A stretch of DNA of 64,000 bases. Source: Paenibacillus luteus. Its GTDB lineage: Bacteria > Bacillota > Bacilli > Paenibacillales > Paenibacillaceae. The notes under the pieces were generated by a model. That model worked only from the letters and a program-made list of their open reading frames with translations. It searched no databases and had not been told where the DNA came from. The stretch is taken from contig NZ_SKCD01000007.1 of NCBI RefSeq assembly GCF_006542765.1, positions 62,001 through 126,000 on the forward strand, read 5' to 3'. The position numbers were made by a program, and so were the translations under genes. Positions within the stretch are counted from its first letter, which is position 1. Each line of letters starts with the position of its first letter. Shown in pieces: positions 52,799 to 61,321 of the stretch.

Positions 52799-53179
52799 CT
52801 ATCGCCCATCATTCCGCTCTACTGCAGCGAGCGGACCAAATGACTCTTCAAAAGCATGATCATCTGACTCGACAAAACGCTTAAGCGCTGACAATTTATT
52901 ATCCCAATATCGTTCGTAATAGGCGAGCCAGCGCCTAAGCTCCAGCAGCGGCTCTGGATCTAGGCGATATCGCGTTTCCCGGCCAACCTTGCGATCCTTC
53001 ACGAGTCCTGCATCCGCAAGCACGCGCAAATGCTTCGATACCGCTGTCCGACTCATCGTAAAATGCCCGCTAAGTACAGTGACCGGCATCTCCTCGTCCC
53101 CAAGCAGGTGCAGCAGCTTGCGCCTCGTTGGATCTGCAATGGCCTGAAATACGTCATGTTTCGGTGCGGTCTCCGCCAT
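52799..53179 (-). CDS. ArsR-family HTH regulator
   Basis: A 126-aa winged-helix repressor. It begins with IADPTRRKLLHLLGDEEMPV, then the recognition region MSRTAVSKHLRVLADAGLV and a wing RKVGRETRYRLD; the C-terminus carries LRRWLAYYERYWDNKLSALK, typical of the ArsR partners of AHSA1 proteins. No metal-binding Cys motif, so not an arsenic sensor. It follows the SRPBCC gene by one base and is translated with it. Confidence 0.9.
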   Translation of the reverse strand: MAETAPKHDVFQAIADPTRRKLLHLLGDEEMPVTVLSGHFTMSRTAVSKHLRVLADAGLVKDRKVGRETRYRLDPEPLLELRRWLAYYERYWDNKLSALKRFVESDDHAFEESFGPLAAVERNDGR

Positions 53180-53180
53180 A

Positions 53181-53609
53181 TTAAGACTCTATAATCTGGC
53201 GCAGCTTCGCCACAATGCCGATCCAGCCGCCAGACATCCGGCCATGCACCTCGCCATGCGACTGTCCGAATTCCGTAACCTTATCCGCATCCCAGCCTGC
53301 ATGGATCAACGTAAACTCCGTCTTGCCCTCACGGTCAACAAGCTCGAATGTCAGGGACCAATCCTTGCCCCAGGCGAAAGACAACTGGTTAGGAGGATCA
53401 AGCACCGTTACCTTGCAAGGAGAATTCCCGAAAGGGCCGGCTTCCAAATGAAATTCATAACCAAGCTCGGCTTGAAAATTATTCGGCATGAACCATGTGG
53501 CAATGCCTTCCGAGGTTGCGACCGCAGCCCATACCTTCTGTATTGGCGCGTTAAGCACAAGTGTCTGCCTAATATCCGATAATGTATTCTGTGAAATATT
53601 GTTATCCAT
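53181..53609 (-). CDS. SRPBCC (AHSA1-like) protein
   Basis: A 142-aa START/AHSA1-fold protein. VLNAPIQKVWAAVATSEGIA followed by TWFMPNN, then PPNQLSFAWGKDW and ELVDREGKTEFTLIHAGWD, are typical of the family, which binds small hydrophobic ligands. GGAGGAC precedes the ATG. It precedes the ArsR gene, an arrangement opposite to the usual regulator-first order. An operator-like palindrome lies about 50 bases upstream. Confidence 0.88.
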   Translation of the reverse strand: MDNNISQNTLSDIRQTLVLNAPIQKVWAAVATSEGIATWFMPNNFQAELGYEFHLEAGPFGNSPCKVTVLDPPNQLSFAWGKDWSLTFELVDREGKTEFTLIHAGWDADKVTEFGQSHGEVHGRMSGGWIGIVAKLRQIIES

Positions 53610-53654
53610 TTGACGTCCTCCATTAGCAATGCGTAACCATTGCAGCCCTTTAAT

Positions 53655-53674
53655 ACGAAACCATTTGGTTTCAC
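53655..53674. promoter_or_regulatory. Operator-like palindrome before the SRPBCC/ArsR operon
   Basis: ACGAAACCATTTGGTTTCAC, nearly perfect dyad GAAACC-ATTT-GGTTTC, with an additional GGTTTCG half-site at 53698. Next to a minus-strand TATACT -10 candidate near 53683. Probable autoregulatory site of the ArsR protein. Confidence 0.5.
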
Positions 53675-53777
53675 TTTATGAGTATATGACACCCTATGGT
53701 TTCGTGTCAAATGACATAACCTTCTCATCCGCTAGCTTGCCCTTCACGTCCGCTCCTATGCCATCAGCCTAGCCTTA

Positions 53778-54152
53778 CTATTGAAAACCAGGAAACTGGG
53801 CAAGCTCTCCGCTTTGCAGAAGAAAGATGACTACGGAAAGAACAAATAGCACAATAGATGCAGCTGATTCTTTCATGTTGTCTTTCATGCGAACATGCAC
53901 CAGGATTGCACCAATCATGGTCACTCCAAGCAACAAGCTACCCGCTGCCGCCCAGCTCGGCTCCCAAATGCCAACGATTAAAGCAGCCGCTCCAATAAGC
54001 TCTACTAATCCGGTTACAACTCTGAACCATTGCGGCAAACCCCACTGGTTGAAATGGTCCACATGCATTTTGGTACCGGAGACTTTGCCTATACCAGCCA
54101 TTAGAAACATCAAGCCCAGCAAGCTTTGTAAAATAATCGCTACGATTTCCAT
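53778..54152 (-). CDS. DoxX family membrane protein
   Basis: A 124-aa protein with four hydrophobic segments: SLLGLMFLMAGIGKVSG, then VTGLVELIGAAALIVGIW, LLLGVTMIGAILVHVR and SIVLFVLSVVIFLLQ. DoxX/DUF4870-type small membrane proteins are often redox- or thiol-stress-linked. It is downstream of an Rrf2 gene and behind a palindrome likely bound by that regulator. Confidence 0.85.
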   Translation of the reverse strand: MEIVAIILQSLLGLMFLMAGIGKVSGTKMHVDHFNQWGLPQWFRVVTGLVELIGAAALIVGIWEPSWAAAGSLLLGVTMIGAILVHVRMKDNMKESAASIVLFVLSVVIFLLQSGELAQFPGFQ

Positions 54153-54212
54153 ACGTTTTCCCCCTCGTCCAATTAACTGCCACTACTACAAGCACAGTTT
54201 GTTTCAAAAAAA

Positions 54213-54238
54213 TTGCAGTATATCCGATATAACTGCAA
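54213..54238. promoter_or_regulatory. Rrf2-type operator before doxX
   Basis: TTGCAGT at 54213 and ACTGCAA at 54232 flank ATATCCGATAT, forming a 26-base dyad with 7-bp perfect outer arms. It lies 60 bases upstream of the doxX start and about 30 bases after the Rrf2 stop, so doxX is the likely target. Confidence 0.6.
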
Positions 54239-54269
54239 CCTTTATAAGCACATATTAATCTGCCCATTT

Positions 54270-54707
54270 TCAAAAGTCAATCGTTTCCGTTAAATCAGCA
54301 ATTGAATATTGTTTTAAGTATTCTACGGTACGCAAATCGGCAGCATTCATAATTTGCTCCAGCGCCTGATCGAGCTGTATGCCCGCGCCTTCTTCGCCGC
54401 TGCATCGCAGTTCATCAGCCGCTTCGCAAGGTTCTGTTCTTACTGCCAAATAAACATCAGCAAGCGTAATGTTATCTGCTGGCCTACTTAAGCTATACCC
54501 GCCATCGCGACCTTCCCTAGCATCAACAAATCCCGATTGCACCAATGTAGCAAGCACTCTGCGCAAAAAAGTCGCATGAGAGTTCACTTGTCCCGCAATA
54601 GTCGCACTAGAAAGCAGGCCTCCGCTCTTGGCAAGCCAAATGAGTACATGAACGGCTATGACAAATCGCGGAGGCCCGATTTGATTGCCTCGCTTTGACT
54701 GACTCAT
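54270..54707 (-). CDS. Rrf2 family transcriptional regulator
   Basis: A 145-aa winged-helix regulator. VIAVHVLIWLAKSGG, then SATIAGQVNSHATFLRRVLA and REGRDGGYSLSRPADNI are Rrf2 landmarks. Two cysteines lie in TEPCEAADELRC, near where some family members bind an Fe-S cluster, so redox or nitrosative sensing is possible. I take the ATG at 54707 with GGAGG upstream. A dyad upstream of doxX is its probable site. Confidence 0.9.
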   Translation of the reverse strand: MSQSKRGNQIGPPRFVIAVHVLIWLAKSGGLLSSATIAGQVNSHATFLRRVLATLVQSGFVDAREGRDGGYSLSRPADNITLADVYLAVRTEPCEAADELRCSGEEGAGIQLDQALEQIMNAADLRTVEYLKQYSIADLTETIDF

Positions 54708-54782
54708 ATTATTTCCTCCTCGCAAGCTTTATTTCAAAACCATTGTCTATGGTAGTTTACCCTCCCGCAATCCTCTTTTGCA

Positions 54783-54822
54783 AGGCGAATGGGCGGATGC
54801 CTTTGCATCCGCCCATTCGAAC
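54783..54822. terminator. Bidirectional-looking terminator after the coiled-coil gene
   Basis: CGAATGGGCGGATGC (54786-54800) with GCATCCGCCCATTCG (54805-54819), four-base loop. It follows the minus-strand gene at 54837 and precedes the Rrf2 gene promoter region. Confidence 0.85.
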
Positions 54823-54836
54823 TTCCCTAGCTTAAT

Positions 54837-55169
54837 TTATATCCGCACATCAAATGTACGGTCAGAATTCGCTACTGGGCCAGTAACAGCCTTCGGAGCG
54901 CTAACATTCGCGTTTTCATTTACTTCTAGCCCGCTTGCCTTGTTCGTGCTGGCTTCAGCCTTCTGCTTCGCGATTTCTTGCTGTAACTGTTGAATTTGCT
55001 GCTGGATGACCTGCGCTTTTTTATCCTTAGTCGCTTGATCATCTTTACTGTCATTGACTTTTTTAAGCTCGGCCTGCAGGCTGCTTACCTGTTTCTCCAA
55101 GCTGGATGCAGCGGATGATGCGGCCGAATATGACGCTGTACTGCTGCCTGTTGCAGATGATATGTTCAT
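54837..55169 (-). CDS. FlxA-like coiled-coil protein, 110 aa
   Basis: A Ser/Ala-rich N-terminus (to about 25) is followed by a coiled coil, LEKQVSSLQAELKKVND to QQIQQLQQEIAKQKAE, and a disordered tail. The layout matches the FlxA-like family of Gram-positives, of unknown role. A GGAGGG site precedes the ATG. No signal peptide. Confidence 0.75.
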   Translation of the reverse strand: MNISSATGSSTASYSAASSAASSLEKQVSSLQAELKKVNDSKDDQATKDKKAQVIQQQIQQLQQEIAKQKAEASTNKASGLEVNENANVSAPKAVTGPVANSDRTFDVRI

Positions 55170-55265
55170 ATTTTCTATCCCTCCTTATGCTTGCTTTCCT
55201 AACGAAAGTCAACTATACACAAGGATCATGAACCCAGTATGAACGAGCATGCTGCTCGATCCAAG

Positions 55266-55363
55266 GTGAAACGGCTGACGCCGTCCTCTGGCGGTGCAGC
55301 ACGTTTCATTCCGAGAAATATAGAGAAAGAATAGCGAAATGATATACTTTTCTATATTTCAAG
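55266..55363 (+). repeat. Dispersed bipartite hairpin repeat, copy 4
   Basis: AAACGGCTGACGCCGTCCTC opens the GC part as in copy 3. The AT part is closed by GAAATATAGA (55314-55323) and TCTATATTTC (near 55350-55360). The right end overlaps the TGA stop codon of the amidohydrolase gene at 55359. Confidence 0.65.
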
Positions 55364-56546
55364 CAAAAACTCCTGTCGCTGCTTCTGCCCATTTCCCGCC
55401 TATAAGCTTGCCTCTGGAGAAGGCAGCCTCACGGAGGGGAGCCGATGCAATCGCATGTTTCGCATTGACGGCAGGCACAAGCATGAAGCTCGCTGGGTCG
55501 CCCACTTGTGGTGTAAGCGAGCCTGCCGCTATGAGCGGATACGTCTGAAGGAGCGCATCATCGAGTATCCAGCCCAATTTCTCGGCCAACTTCGCTCCTC
55601 TTGCAAGCAAATCACCATTGCCAAACGGGCTCCATGCATCGAGTATATTGTCAGAGCCTACATATACCCGAACACCTTCCGCAATCAGCTGGTCTACGCG
55701 CGGCATCGGCCTGTCGAGCGGGACACTCGTAATAATGGCTACGTCATTCGCTTTCAATTGCTGTGCAAGCTCTCTCGACTCCGTCTCCGTAACCTGACCT
55801 AAGCAATAGGCATGGCTGACTGCCGCTCTGCCTCCTTTGCCAGCTTGAGCTGTTAATTCCGCAAAACGGCTAATCGTATACAAGCCCAAATGTCCAGAGT
55901 CATGCAAATGGAGATCGACGCCTGCATTAAATTCAGCGCTCAGCTCGAATGTGGCTTCAAGGCTGCGATCGACCTGACGGTCCAATCCCGCAGGATCGAC
56001 GCCTCCGACATACTCGGCACCAGCACGCAGCGCATCCTTCATGACTTGCATGGAATCCGAGCGGAGCAGCCCCTGCTGCGGGAAGGCGACGATTTCAATT
56101 TCCATCACGCCGCGGTATTCCTCACGGACCTGCAGGACATTCTCCAAATGGGAAATGCCAATTTGCGGATCAACGTCCACATGCGTTCGGATTTTAGTCG
56201 TTCCTTGGCGTAGAAGCAGGTCGATCAGTCGGCGGGCGCGCTCAGCGACCGTAGTTGGGAGCGATGCCAGCATAGACTTTTCAAACTTTAATTGCCCGGG
56301 CAATGTGATAAACGGCTGAAGCGGCTTCCATGGCTCGCCCAAAAAATGCTTATCCAAATGAATATGCATATCGGTCATGGCCGGCAAATAGTGCAGTCCT
56401 TCCGCATCTCTAATCCCGGCTCCCACCGCACCTCCAGAAGCCGGATGGCTAGGCGTTATATGCGAAATAATTCCTTTCTCCAAGTCCAGCGTGATATCAA
56501 ACAGACGATCATTTATGCGGATACGATTAATTTGTGTAATGGACAC
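55359..56546 (-). CDS. Amidohydrolase, cytosine-deaminase-like (first)
   Basis: A 395-aa metal-dependent hydrolase. Metal-binding and active-site motifs are intact: MHIHLDKHFL, RTHVDVDPQIG, DLHLHDSGHLG, VSHAYCLGQV and the Asp in VGSDNILDAWSPFGNGD, as in cytosine deaminase and relatives. It likely deaminates or hydrolyses a cyclic nitrogen compound. GTG 56546 has AGAGGG eight bases upstream and is preferred over GTG 56555. It is the last gene of the Liv-type operon. Its stop codon is in repeat copy 4. Confidence 0.88.
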   Translation of the reverse strand: MSITQINRIRINDRLFDITLDLEKGIISHITPSHPASGGAVGAGIRDAEGLHYLPAMTDMHIHLDKHFLGEPWKPLQPFITLPGQLKFEKSMLASLPTTVAERARRLIDLLLRQGTTKIRTHVDVDPQIGISHLENVLQVREEYRGVMEIEIVAFPQQGLLRSDSMQVMKDALRAGAEYVGGVDPAGLDRQVDRSLEATFELSAEFNAGVDLHLHDSGHLGLYTISRFAELTAQAGKGGRAAVSHAYCLGQVTETESRELAQQLKANDVAIITSVPLDRPMPRVDQLIAEGVRVYVGSDNILDAWSPFGNGDLLARGAKLAEKLGWILDDALLQTYPLIAAGSLTPQVGDPASFMLVPAVNAKHAIASAPLREAAFSRGKLIGGKWAEAATGVFA

Positions 56547-56574
56547 CTGCGTCACCCTCTACTTCATCATATAG

Positions 56575-57291
56575 TTAATGTGCGCCCAAATAGGCTTTAA
56601 TCATCCGATCATCATTCAGCAAAGCGGTAGACGAGCCGTGTAATGTGATGTTTCCGTTATCTACAACGTAACCGCGCTTCGCAATGGACAGCGCTTTGTG
56701 CGCCATCTGCTCAACTAGCAAAATCGCCGTACCTTCGTATGCTAATTCGTTTATGGTAGCAAAAATTTCATTAACGATAATAGGAGCTAACCCGAGTGAG
56801 GGCTCATCGAGCAGCAGCAGTCTCGGTTTACTGATCATGGCACGCGAGAGAACGAGCATCTGCTGCTCGCCTCCGCTAAGCGTGAAAGCCAGCTGATTCT
56901 GGCGTTCATGCAGACGGGGGAACCTCTCGAATACAAGCTCCAGTTCTTTCTCGAACTGCCGCTTCGTGACCGATCCGATTTTTTTCTTCAGCCCCATGCG
57001 CAAATTCTCAGTAACCGTCAGGGTGCCAAATACCTCCCGGCCTTCCGGAACAAGCGATACGCCGAGATTTGACGTTTTGTTCGCTGACATACGGGTAATC
57101 GGCTTGCCGCCAAGCTCTATGACGCCGGCATTAGGTCTTACAAGGCCAAGCACGGCTTGCAGGAGCGTTGTTTTGCCCGCGCCGTTGGAGCCAATCACAG
57201 CTGCAATCTCACCTTCTTTAAGCTCCACATCCACGCCCTTCAAAGCGTGGATAGCGCCATAGCGCACTTCAAGTCCTTTAATGCTCAGCAC
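56575..57291 (-). CDS. livF: Branched-chain-amino-acid-type ABC ATPase (LivF-like)
   Basis: A 238-aa ABC ATPase. Walker A GSNGAGKTT, signature LSGGEQQMLVLSRAM, Walker B LLLLDEPSLGL. The IGSNGAGKTTLLQAV and PEGREVFGTLTVTENL segments match LivF. The GTG at 57291 with GAGGAGG upstream overlaps the end of the fused LivM-LivG gene by 14 bases. Neighbouring amidohydrolases suggest the transported substrate may not be an amino acid. Confidence 0.92.
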   Translation of the reverse strand: MLSIKGLEVRYGAIHALKGVDVELKEGEIAAVIGSNGAGKTTLLQAVLGLVRPNAGVIELGGKPITRMSANKTSNLGVSLVPEGREVFGTLTVTENLRMGLKKKIGSVTKRQFEKELELVFERFPRLHERQNQLAFTLSGGEQQMLVLSRAMISKPRLLLLDEPSLGLAPIIVNEIFATINELAYEGTAILLVEQMAHKALSIAKRGYVVDNGNITLHGSSTALLNDDRMIKAYLGAH

Positions 57292-59107
57292 TGGCAGCCA
57301 CCTCCTCTGCACCTAGATATGCTTGGATGACTCGCGGATCGCTAAGCATTTGCTCCGGGCTGCCCGTTCCGATTATTTTCCCAAAATCAAGCACGGTCAC
57401 CGTATCCGATACACGCTGCACAAAGTCCATATGATGCTCGATTAAAATAACCGTCAAGCCTTGGCTGACAAGCTTGCGAAGCAGCTGCTCCAGCTGCTCA
57501 ATCTCCGAAGCCGTCATTCCGGCTGCCGGTTCGTCGAGCAATAGCAGGCTAGGCGCTGTCGCCAGCGCACGCGCTATTTCTACCATCCGTTGATGCCCGT
57601 AGGGGAGCTGGCTAGCCGGCATATCCCGATCGCCTTCATAGCCGATTAAATCCAACAGCGCATGCGAGGTCTCCTCCATGAGGCGCTCGGAGCGAAGCTG
57701 CCCGGGCAGTCTTAGGAGGGATGCCCCAAGCCCGCTTTGCGCTCGCTTAGCTAGGCCTGTCATCACATTTTCAAGGACGCTAAGCTCTTTGAACAAACGG
57801 GAATGCTGGAACGTCCTTGCAATACCTAGCTCGGCAACTGCCGACAAGGAACGCGGGATGAGCGGCTGCCCGCGCAGCGTATAATGACCCTGGTCTGAGC
57901 TGTATAATCCGCTGATGACATTCAGCAGCGTGGTTTTGCCGGCCCCATTTGGACCGACCAACGAATGTATGGTTCCCGCCTCTACCTTAAGACTCACCTC
58001 TTTTAAGGCATGCAGCCCGCCAAAATATTTCTGGATTCCTTCAAGCACAAGAATGGGCTGGCCACCCGCCCGAACAGGGGAAGCAAACAACGCTTTGGCC
58101 TCCTCAGGCTTCGACGATGCCTGCCTTGGGTTTATGCTGACAAATCGCCTCATACGAGGACTAAGCCAGCTGTCTAACGTACCGACGATGCCCTTCGGCA
58201 GAAAAAAAAGCACAGCAAACATAATGCCTCCGTATAGTGCCATACGCAGCTTCTCCATATCAAGCAGCTCCGGTAAAAACACGATAATAACCGCGCCGAT
58301 TACCGGTCCTAGCACTCGGCCTGCTCCTCCTAAAATAACGATGAGAACCAGCTGGACAGAGGTCTGAAAATTGTACGTGTCCGGACTAATAAAGCTATTG
58401 GCATGCGCATAAATCGCGCCCGATAGTCCGGCTAACACCGAGCTAATTGCGAAGCCCGCATACTGAACCGCAAACTTGCGAATGCCAAGCGATGCAGCGG
58501 CTATCTCATTTTCCTTCGTCGCAATCATCGACCTGCCCCAAGAGGAGCGCCGCAAATTGCGAGCAAGCAGAAGCGCAGCTGCTGAAATCACTAGTACAAA
58601 TAAATACATGCCTTTCAGATCGAAGGTATAACCGCCAATCTGCGGCTTGGCTATTCCTGATATGCCAAGCGGGCCGCCGGAGAAAGCATCCCACCGAATA
58701 AGCACCTCATGAATCACGACACCGAAGGCGATGGTAATCATCGATAAATAGACGCCACCGGCTCGAATGGTAGGAATGGCGATCAAGCTGCCAATAAGAA
58801 GCGAAACGACCATGCCGATCAGCACTACGCTCCAGAAGGACAAGCCGTATTTTGTGCTGAGAAAAGAAGACATATATGCGCCGATGGCCATTAAGCCCGC
58901 ATGGCCAATGGAGACGATGCCGCAATAGCCGATTAAAATATTCATGCCCGTACACGTAATAACGAATATGCCGATCATAAACAATAAGTTCAAATAATAC
59001 GTATCGACCATCCATGGCCCTGCGGCAAGCAGCCCGATGGCTGCCAGGCCGGCAATCCACCCTGCGGCTGCACGGTAGCCAGCGCTCCGCTCTATGAGCT
59101 GATTCAT
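57278..59107 (-). CDS. Fused permease-ATPase (LivM-LivG)
   Basis: A 609-aa fusion. Residues 1-310 are a LivM-type permease (GIFVITCTGMNILIGYCGIV, SLGIRKFAVQYAGFAISS); after a linker a LivG-type ATPase runs from about 350 to the end, with Walker A GPNGAGKTT, the signature LPYGHQRMVEIARAL and Walker B LLLLDEPAAGM. Most Liv systems encode these as two proteins. I take ATG 59107 with GGGGG upstream. Confidence 0.9.
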   Translation of the reverse strand: MNQLIERSAGYRAAAGWIAGLAAIGLLAAGPWMVDTYYLNLLFMIGIFVITCTGMNILIGYCGIVSIGHAGLMAIGAYMSSFLSTKYGLSFWSVVLIGMVVSLLIGSLIAIPTIRAGGVYLSMITIAFGVVIHEVLIRWDAFSGGPLGISGIAKPQIGGYTFDLKGMYLFVLVISAAALLLARNLRRSSWGRSMIATKENEIAAASLGIRKFAVQYAGFAISSVLAGLSGAIYAHANSFISPDTYNFQTSVQLVLIVILGGAGRVLGPVIGAVIIVFLPELLDMEKLRMALYGGIMFAVLFFLPKGIVGTLDSWLSPRMRRFVSINPRQASSKPEEAKALFASPVRAGGQPILVLEGIQKYFGGLHALKEVSLKVEAGTIHSLVGPNGAGKTTLLNVISGLYSSDQGHYTLRGQPLIPRSLSAVAELGIARTFQHSRLFKELSVLENVMTGLAKRAQSGLGASLLRLPGQLRSERLMEETSHALLDLIGYEGDRDMPASQLPYGHQRMVEIARALATAPSLLLLDEPAAGMTASEIEQLEQLLRKLVSQGLTVILIEHHMDFVQRVSDTVTVLDFGKIIGTGSPEQMLSDPRVIQAYLGAEEVAASAEH

Positions 59108-59132
59108 CTGCACACCCCCTGACTTAAACTCA

Positions 59133-60020
59133 CTAGACTTTCACTATCGTTTTGCGTGCATTAAACAGCCCCATCGGCTTCCAATACAGCACCAGAATAA
59201 CCAAACCATACACAAACATCTCTCTGAATGCCGTAGAGATGTACTGGCCAATGAAAGCCTCGGAAATGCCCAGAATCAAGCCTGCCGCGACGATGCCCTT
59301 CGGATTGTTAACCCCGGCGAGAATCGCAACCGAAATCGCCTTAAGTCCGAGCGGAAGCCCAATATCTACGGAAACGGCATAGTTCGTAGACATTAAGGCT
59401 CCGCCAATGCCTGCCAGCAAACCGCTCAGCATATACGCAACCGCCACAATCTTGTTGCTGCTAATGCCCATTATTTCAACGGCTGTACGATTGTCCGCCG
59501 TTGCCCGAAGCCATAAGCCCCAATGCGATTTTTTGTAAAATAAAATTAACAGCACCAGCAATACCGCAACGACCGGCAGAAAAACAAACTCTTTCCAATA
59601 TATCCCTGCTCCAGCAATACGAAGCATCTCATCTCCCATGGGCGAAGGAGTAACGCCTTCATCCGGACCGTTCACATAAAGAGCAACGTCTTGAATAATA
59701 ATGCCAACCGCTATCGTACTAAGCACCCATTCGATTGAATTCGCGCCTTTGTCAAACTTTCGGATCGCTAATCGTTCTATGCCTAAATTCAACAGCCCAA
59801 CTATGAGCGCAGCCAGCAGAAAGGAAACGAAGAAGGGCAGGTGCCCCAGCTCGGCAAAGCCGAACATAAGCACCCCGCCAAGCATAACTAACTGTCCTTG
59901 CGACATATTTAGCGTGCCATTCACGACAAACGTCAAGCTGTAGCCGAGTGCGATCAAGGCATAGAGACAGCCGACCGAGAGCCCGCTAATGGCAAGCTGG
60001 AGTATAAGCGACATGTCCAT
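59133..60020 (-). CDS. livH: Branched-chain-amino-acid-type permease (LivH-like)
   Basis: A 295-aa permease with about eight hydrophobic segments. LALGYSLTFVVNGTLNMSQG is close to the LivH signature, and GGALMSTNYAVSVDIGLPL and LAGVNNPKGIVAAGLI follow. It forms the channel with the LivM half of the fusion. The start is ATG 60020 or, with better ribosome-site spacing, ATG 60014. Confidence 0.9.
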   Translation of the reverse strand: MDMSLILQLAISGLSVGCLYALIALGYSLTFVVNGTLNMSQGQLVMLGGVLMFGFAELGHLPFFVSFLLAALIVGLLNLGIERLAIRKFDKGANSIEWVLSTIAVGIIIQDVALYVNGPDEGVTPSPMGDEMLRIAGAGIYWKEFVFLPVVAVLLVLLILFYKKSHWGLWLRATADNRTAVEIMGISSNKIVAVAYMLSGLLAGIGGALMSTNYAVSVDIGLPLGLKAISVAILAGVNNPKGIVAAGLILGISEAFIGQYISTAFREMFVYGLVILVLYWKPMGLFNARKTIVKV

Positions 60021-60041
60021 CCCTCTTTTCCACGAAGTAAC

Positions 60042-61289
60042 TTATTGCTTATCCGAAATGACCAGCTTGCCGTCCTTCCATACGCACATGAGGTAGGAAT
60101 TGACGTCCACCGCATCGTGATTTTCAGTTGTAAAGGCTTGCTCCCAATCCTTAATCACGCCGCTGTAAGTGCCCAGATTCGTCTCCAGCGTATTTTTGAT
60201 CGCCTCTCGGTCCTTTGCCAAATCACCGGACAAGCCCGCTTTCTCGATCGCTTGGAACAGCATCATCGCACCGTCATAGCCTTGTGCCGCAGAGGCGAAT
60301 GTGGTTGGAATATGGCCGAATTTCGCCGTGAAGTCTGCCAAAAATACTTTTGCCGTCTCACGTGTCTGATCAACGTTGAAGTTAGCCGTTTGAATCGCAT
60401 ACGTGCCTTCCGCCAGCTCCTTGCCAACTTCTTGGGCACCCTTGTTCGCCATGCCGTTCTCGCCTACAATCGGCACCTTCCAGCCGAGCTTATCCATCGC
60501 TTGCAGCACATAACCATTCGCCGCGCCTTGACCGAATAAGTAGATGACCTCTGCTCCCGCTTGCTTCGCACGGTTGACCTGCGCGGTCATGTCTTTATCC
60601 TTGGCATTATCAAAGGACTCCACCGCAACCGGCTTCAGCCCTTCAGCCTCCAGCACCTTGGTCATAGCGGCAGCCGCGCCTTTTCCGTAACCGCCGTTCT
60701 CGTGCAATACCGCGATTTTTGTCGTATTGAAATGCTCTTTTATAAATTTGAGCGCATATTGCGCCGTAATATTCGCGTTCATCCGAACGCCGAACGTCCA
60801 TGGCATACCGGATTCAACCGATGCCGGAACGTTTGAGGTGGCTACCATAAACGGGAACTTTTCCTCCATAATGATTGGAGACTGCGCCAGCATAACCGTA
60901 CTGTGAAAACCGCCAATAGCCGCAAGCACCTTCTCCTTTTGGCTAAAATCACGGATAATGCTGATGCCGCGCGTCGGGTTTTGCTCCGTATCGCGCACAA
61001 CCAGCTCAACCAGGCGTCCATCAATCCCGCCCTTAGCATTCACTTGATCGACCGCTACCTGAACGCCCTGATAAAGATTAACCGAGTTCATAGCGTTATC
61101 GCCCGTCGCTTCCGTTGACATGCCGATTAGAATCGGCTCCTTGCTTGCCGCTCCATCGCTGGAAGCCGGAGCGTTAGCCGCTTCTGCGTTCTTCCCGCCG
61201 CTATTGCCACCGCCGCATGCTGCCAGTACCCACATCATGACAACGACCAATAAACCCAGTGTCCACTTCTTGCCGCTTTGCTTCTTCAT
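60042..61289 (-). CDS. Branched-chain-amino-acid-type binding lipoprotein (LivK-like)
   Basis: A 415-aa lipoprotein. With the ATG at 61289 (GAGGAG upstream) the signal peptide ends in WVLAACGGG, Cys25; a longer frame starting 31 codons earlier has no good site. The rest is a receptor-family type 1 binding domain (ILIGMSTEATGDNAMNSVNL, VVRDTEQNPTRGI, AVLHENGGYGKGAAAAM). It delivers ligand to LivH/LivM. Next to it is the second amidohydrolase gene, 32 bases upstream. Confidence 0.9.
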   Translation of the reverse strand: MKKQSGKKWTLGLLVVVMMWVLAACGGGNSGGKNAEAANAPASSDGAASKEPILIGMSTEATGDNAMNSVNLYQGVQVAVDQVNAKGGIDGRLVELVVRDTEQNPTRGISIIRDFSQKEKVLAAIGGFHSTVMLAQSPIIMEEKFPFMVATSNVPASVESGMPWTFGVRMNANITAQYALKFIKEHFNTTKIAVLHENGGYGKGAAAAMTKVLEAEGLKPVAVESFDNAKDKDMTAQVNRAKQAGAEVIYLFGQGAANGYVLQAMDKLGWKVPIVGENGMANKGAQEVGKELAEGTYAIQTANFNVDQTRETAKVFLADFTAKFGHIPTTFASAAQGYDGAMMLFQAIEKAGLSGDLAKDREAIKNTLETNLGTYSGVIKDWEQAFTTENHDAVDVNSYLMCVWKDGKLVISDKQ

Positions 61290-61321
61290 CCTCAAACCCA
61301 CTCCTCTATATGTTTTTATCA

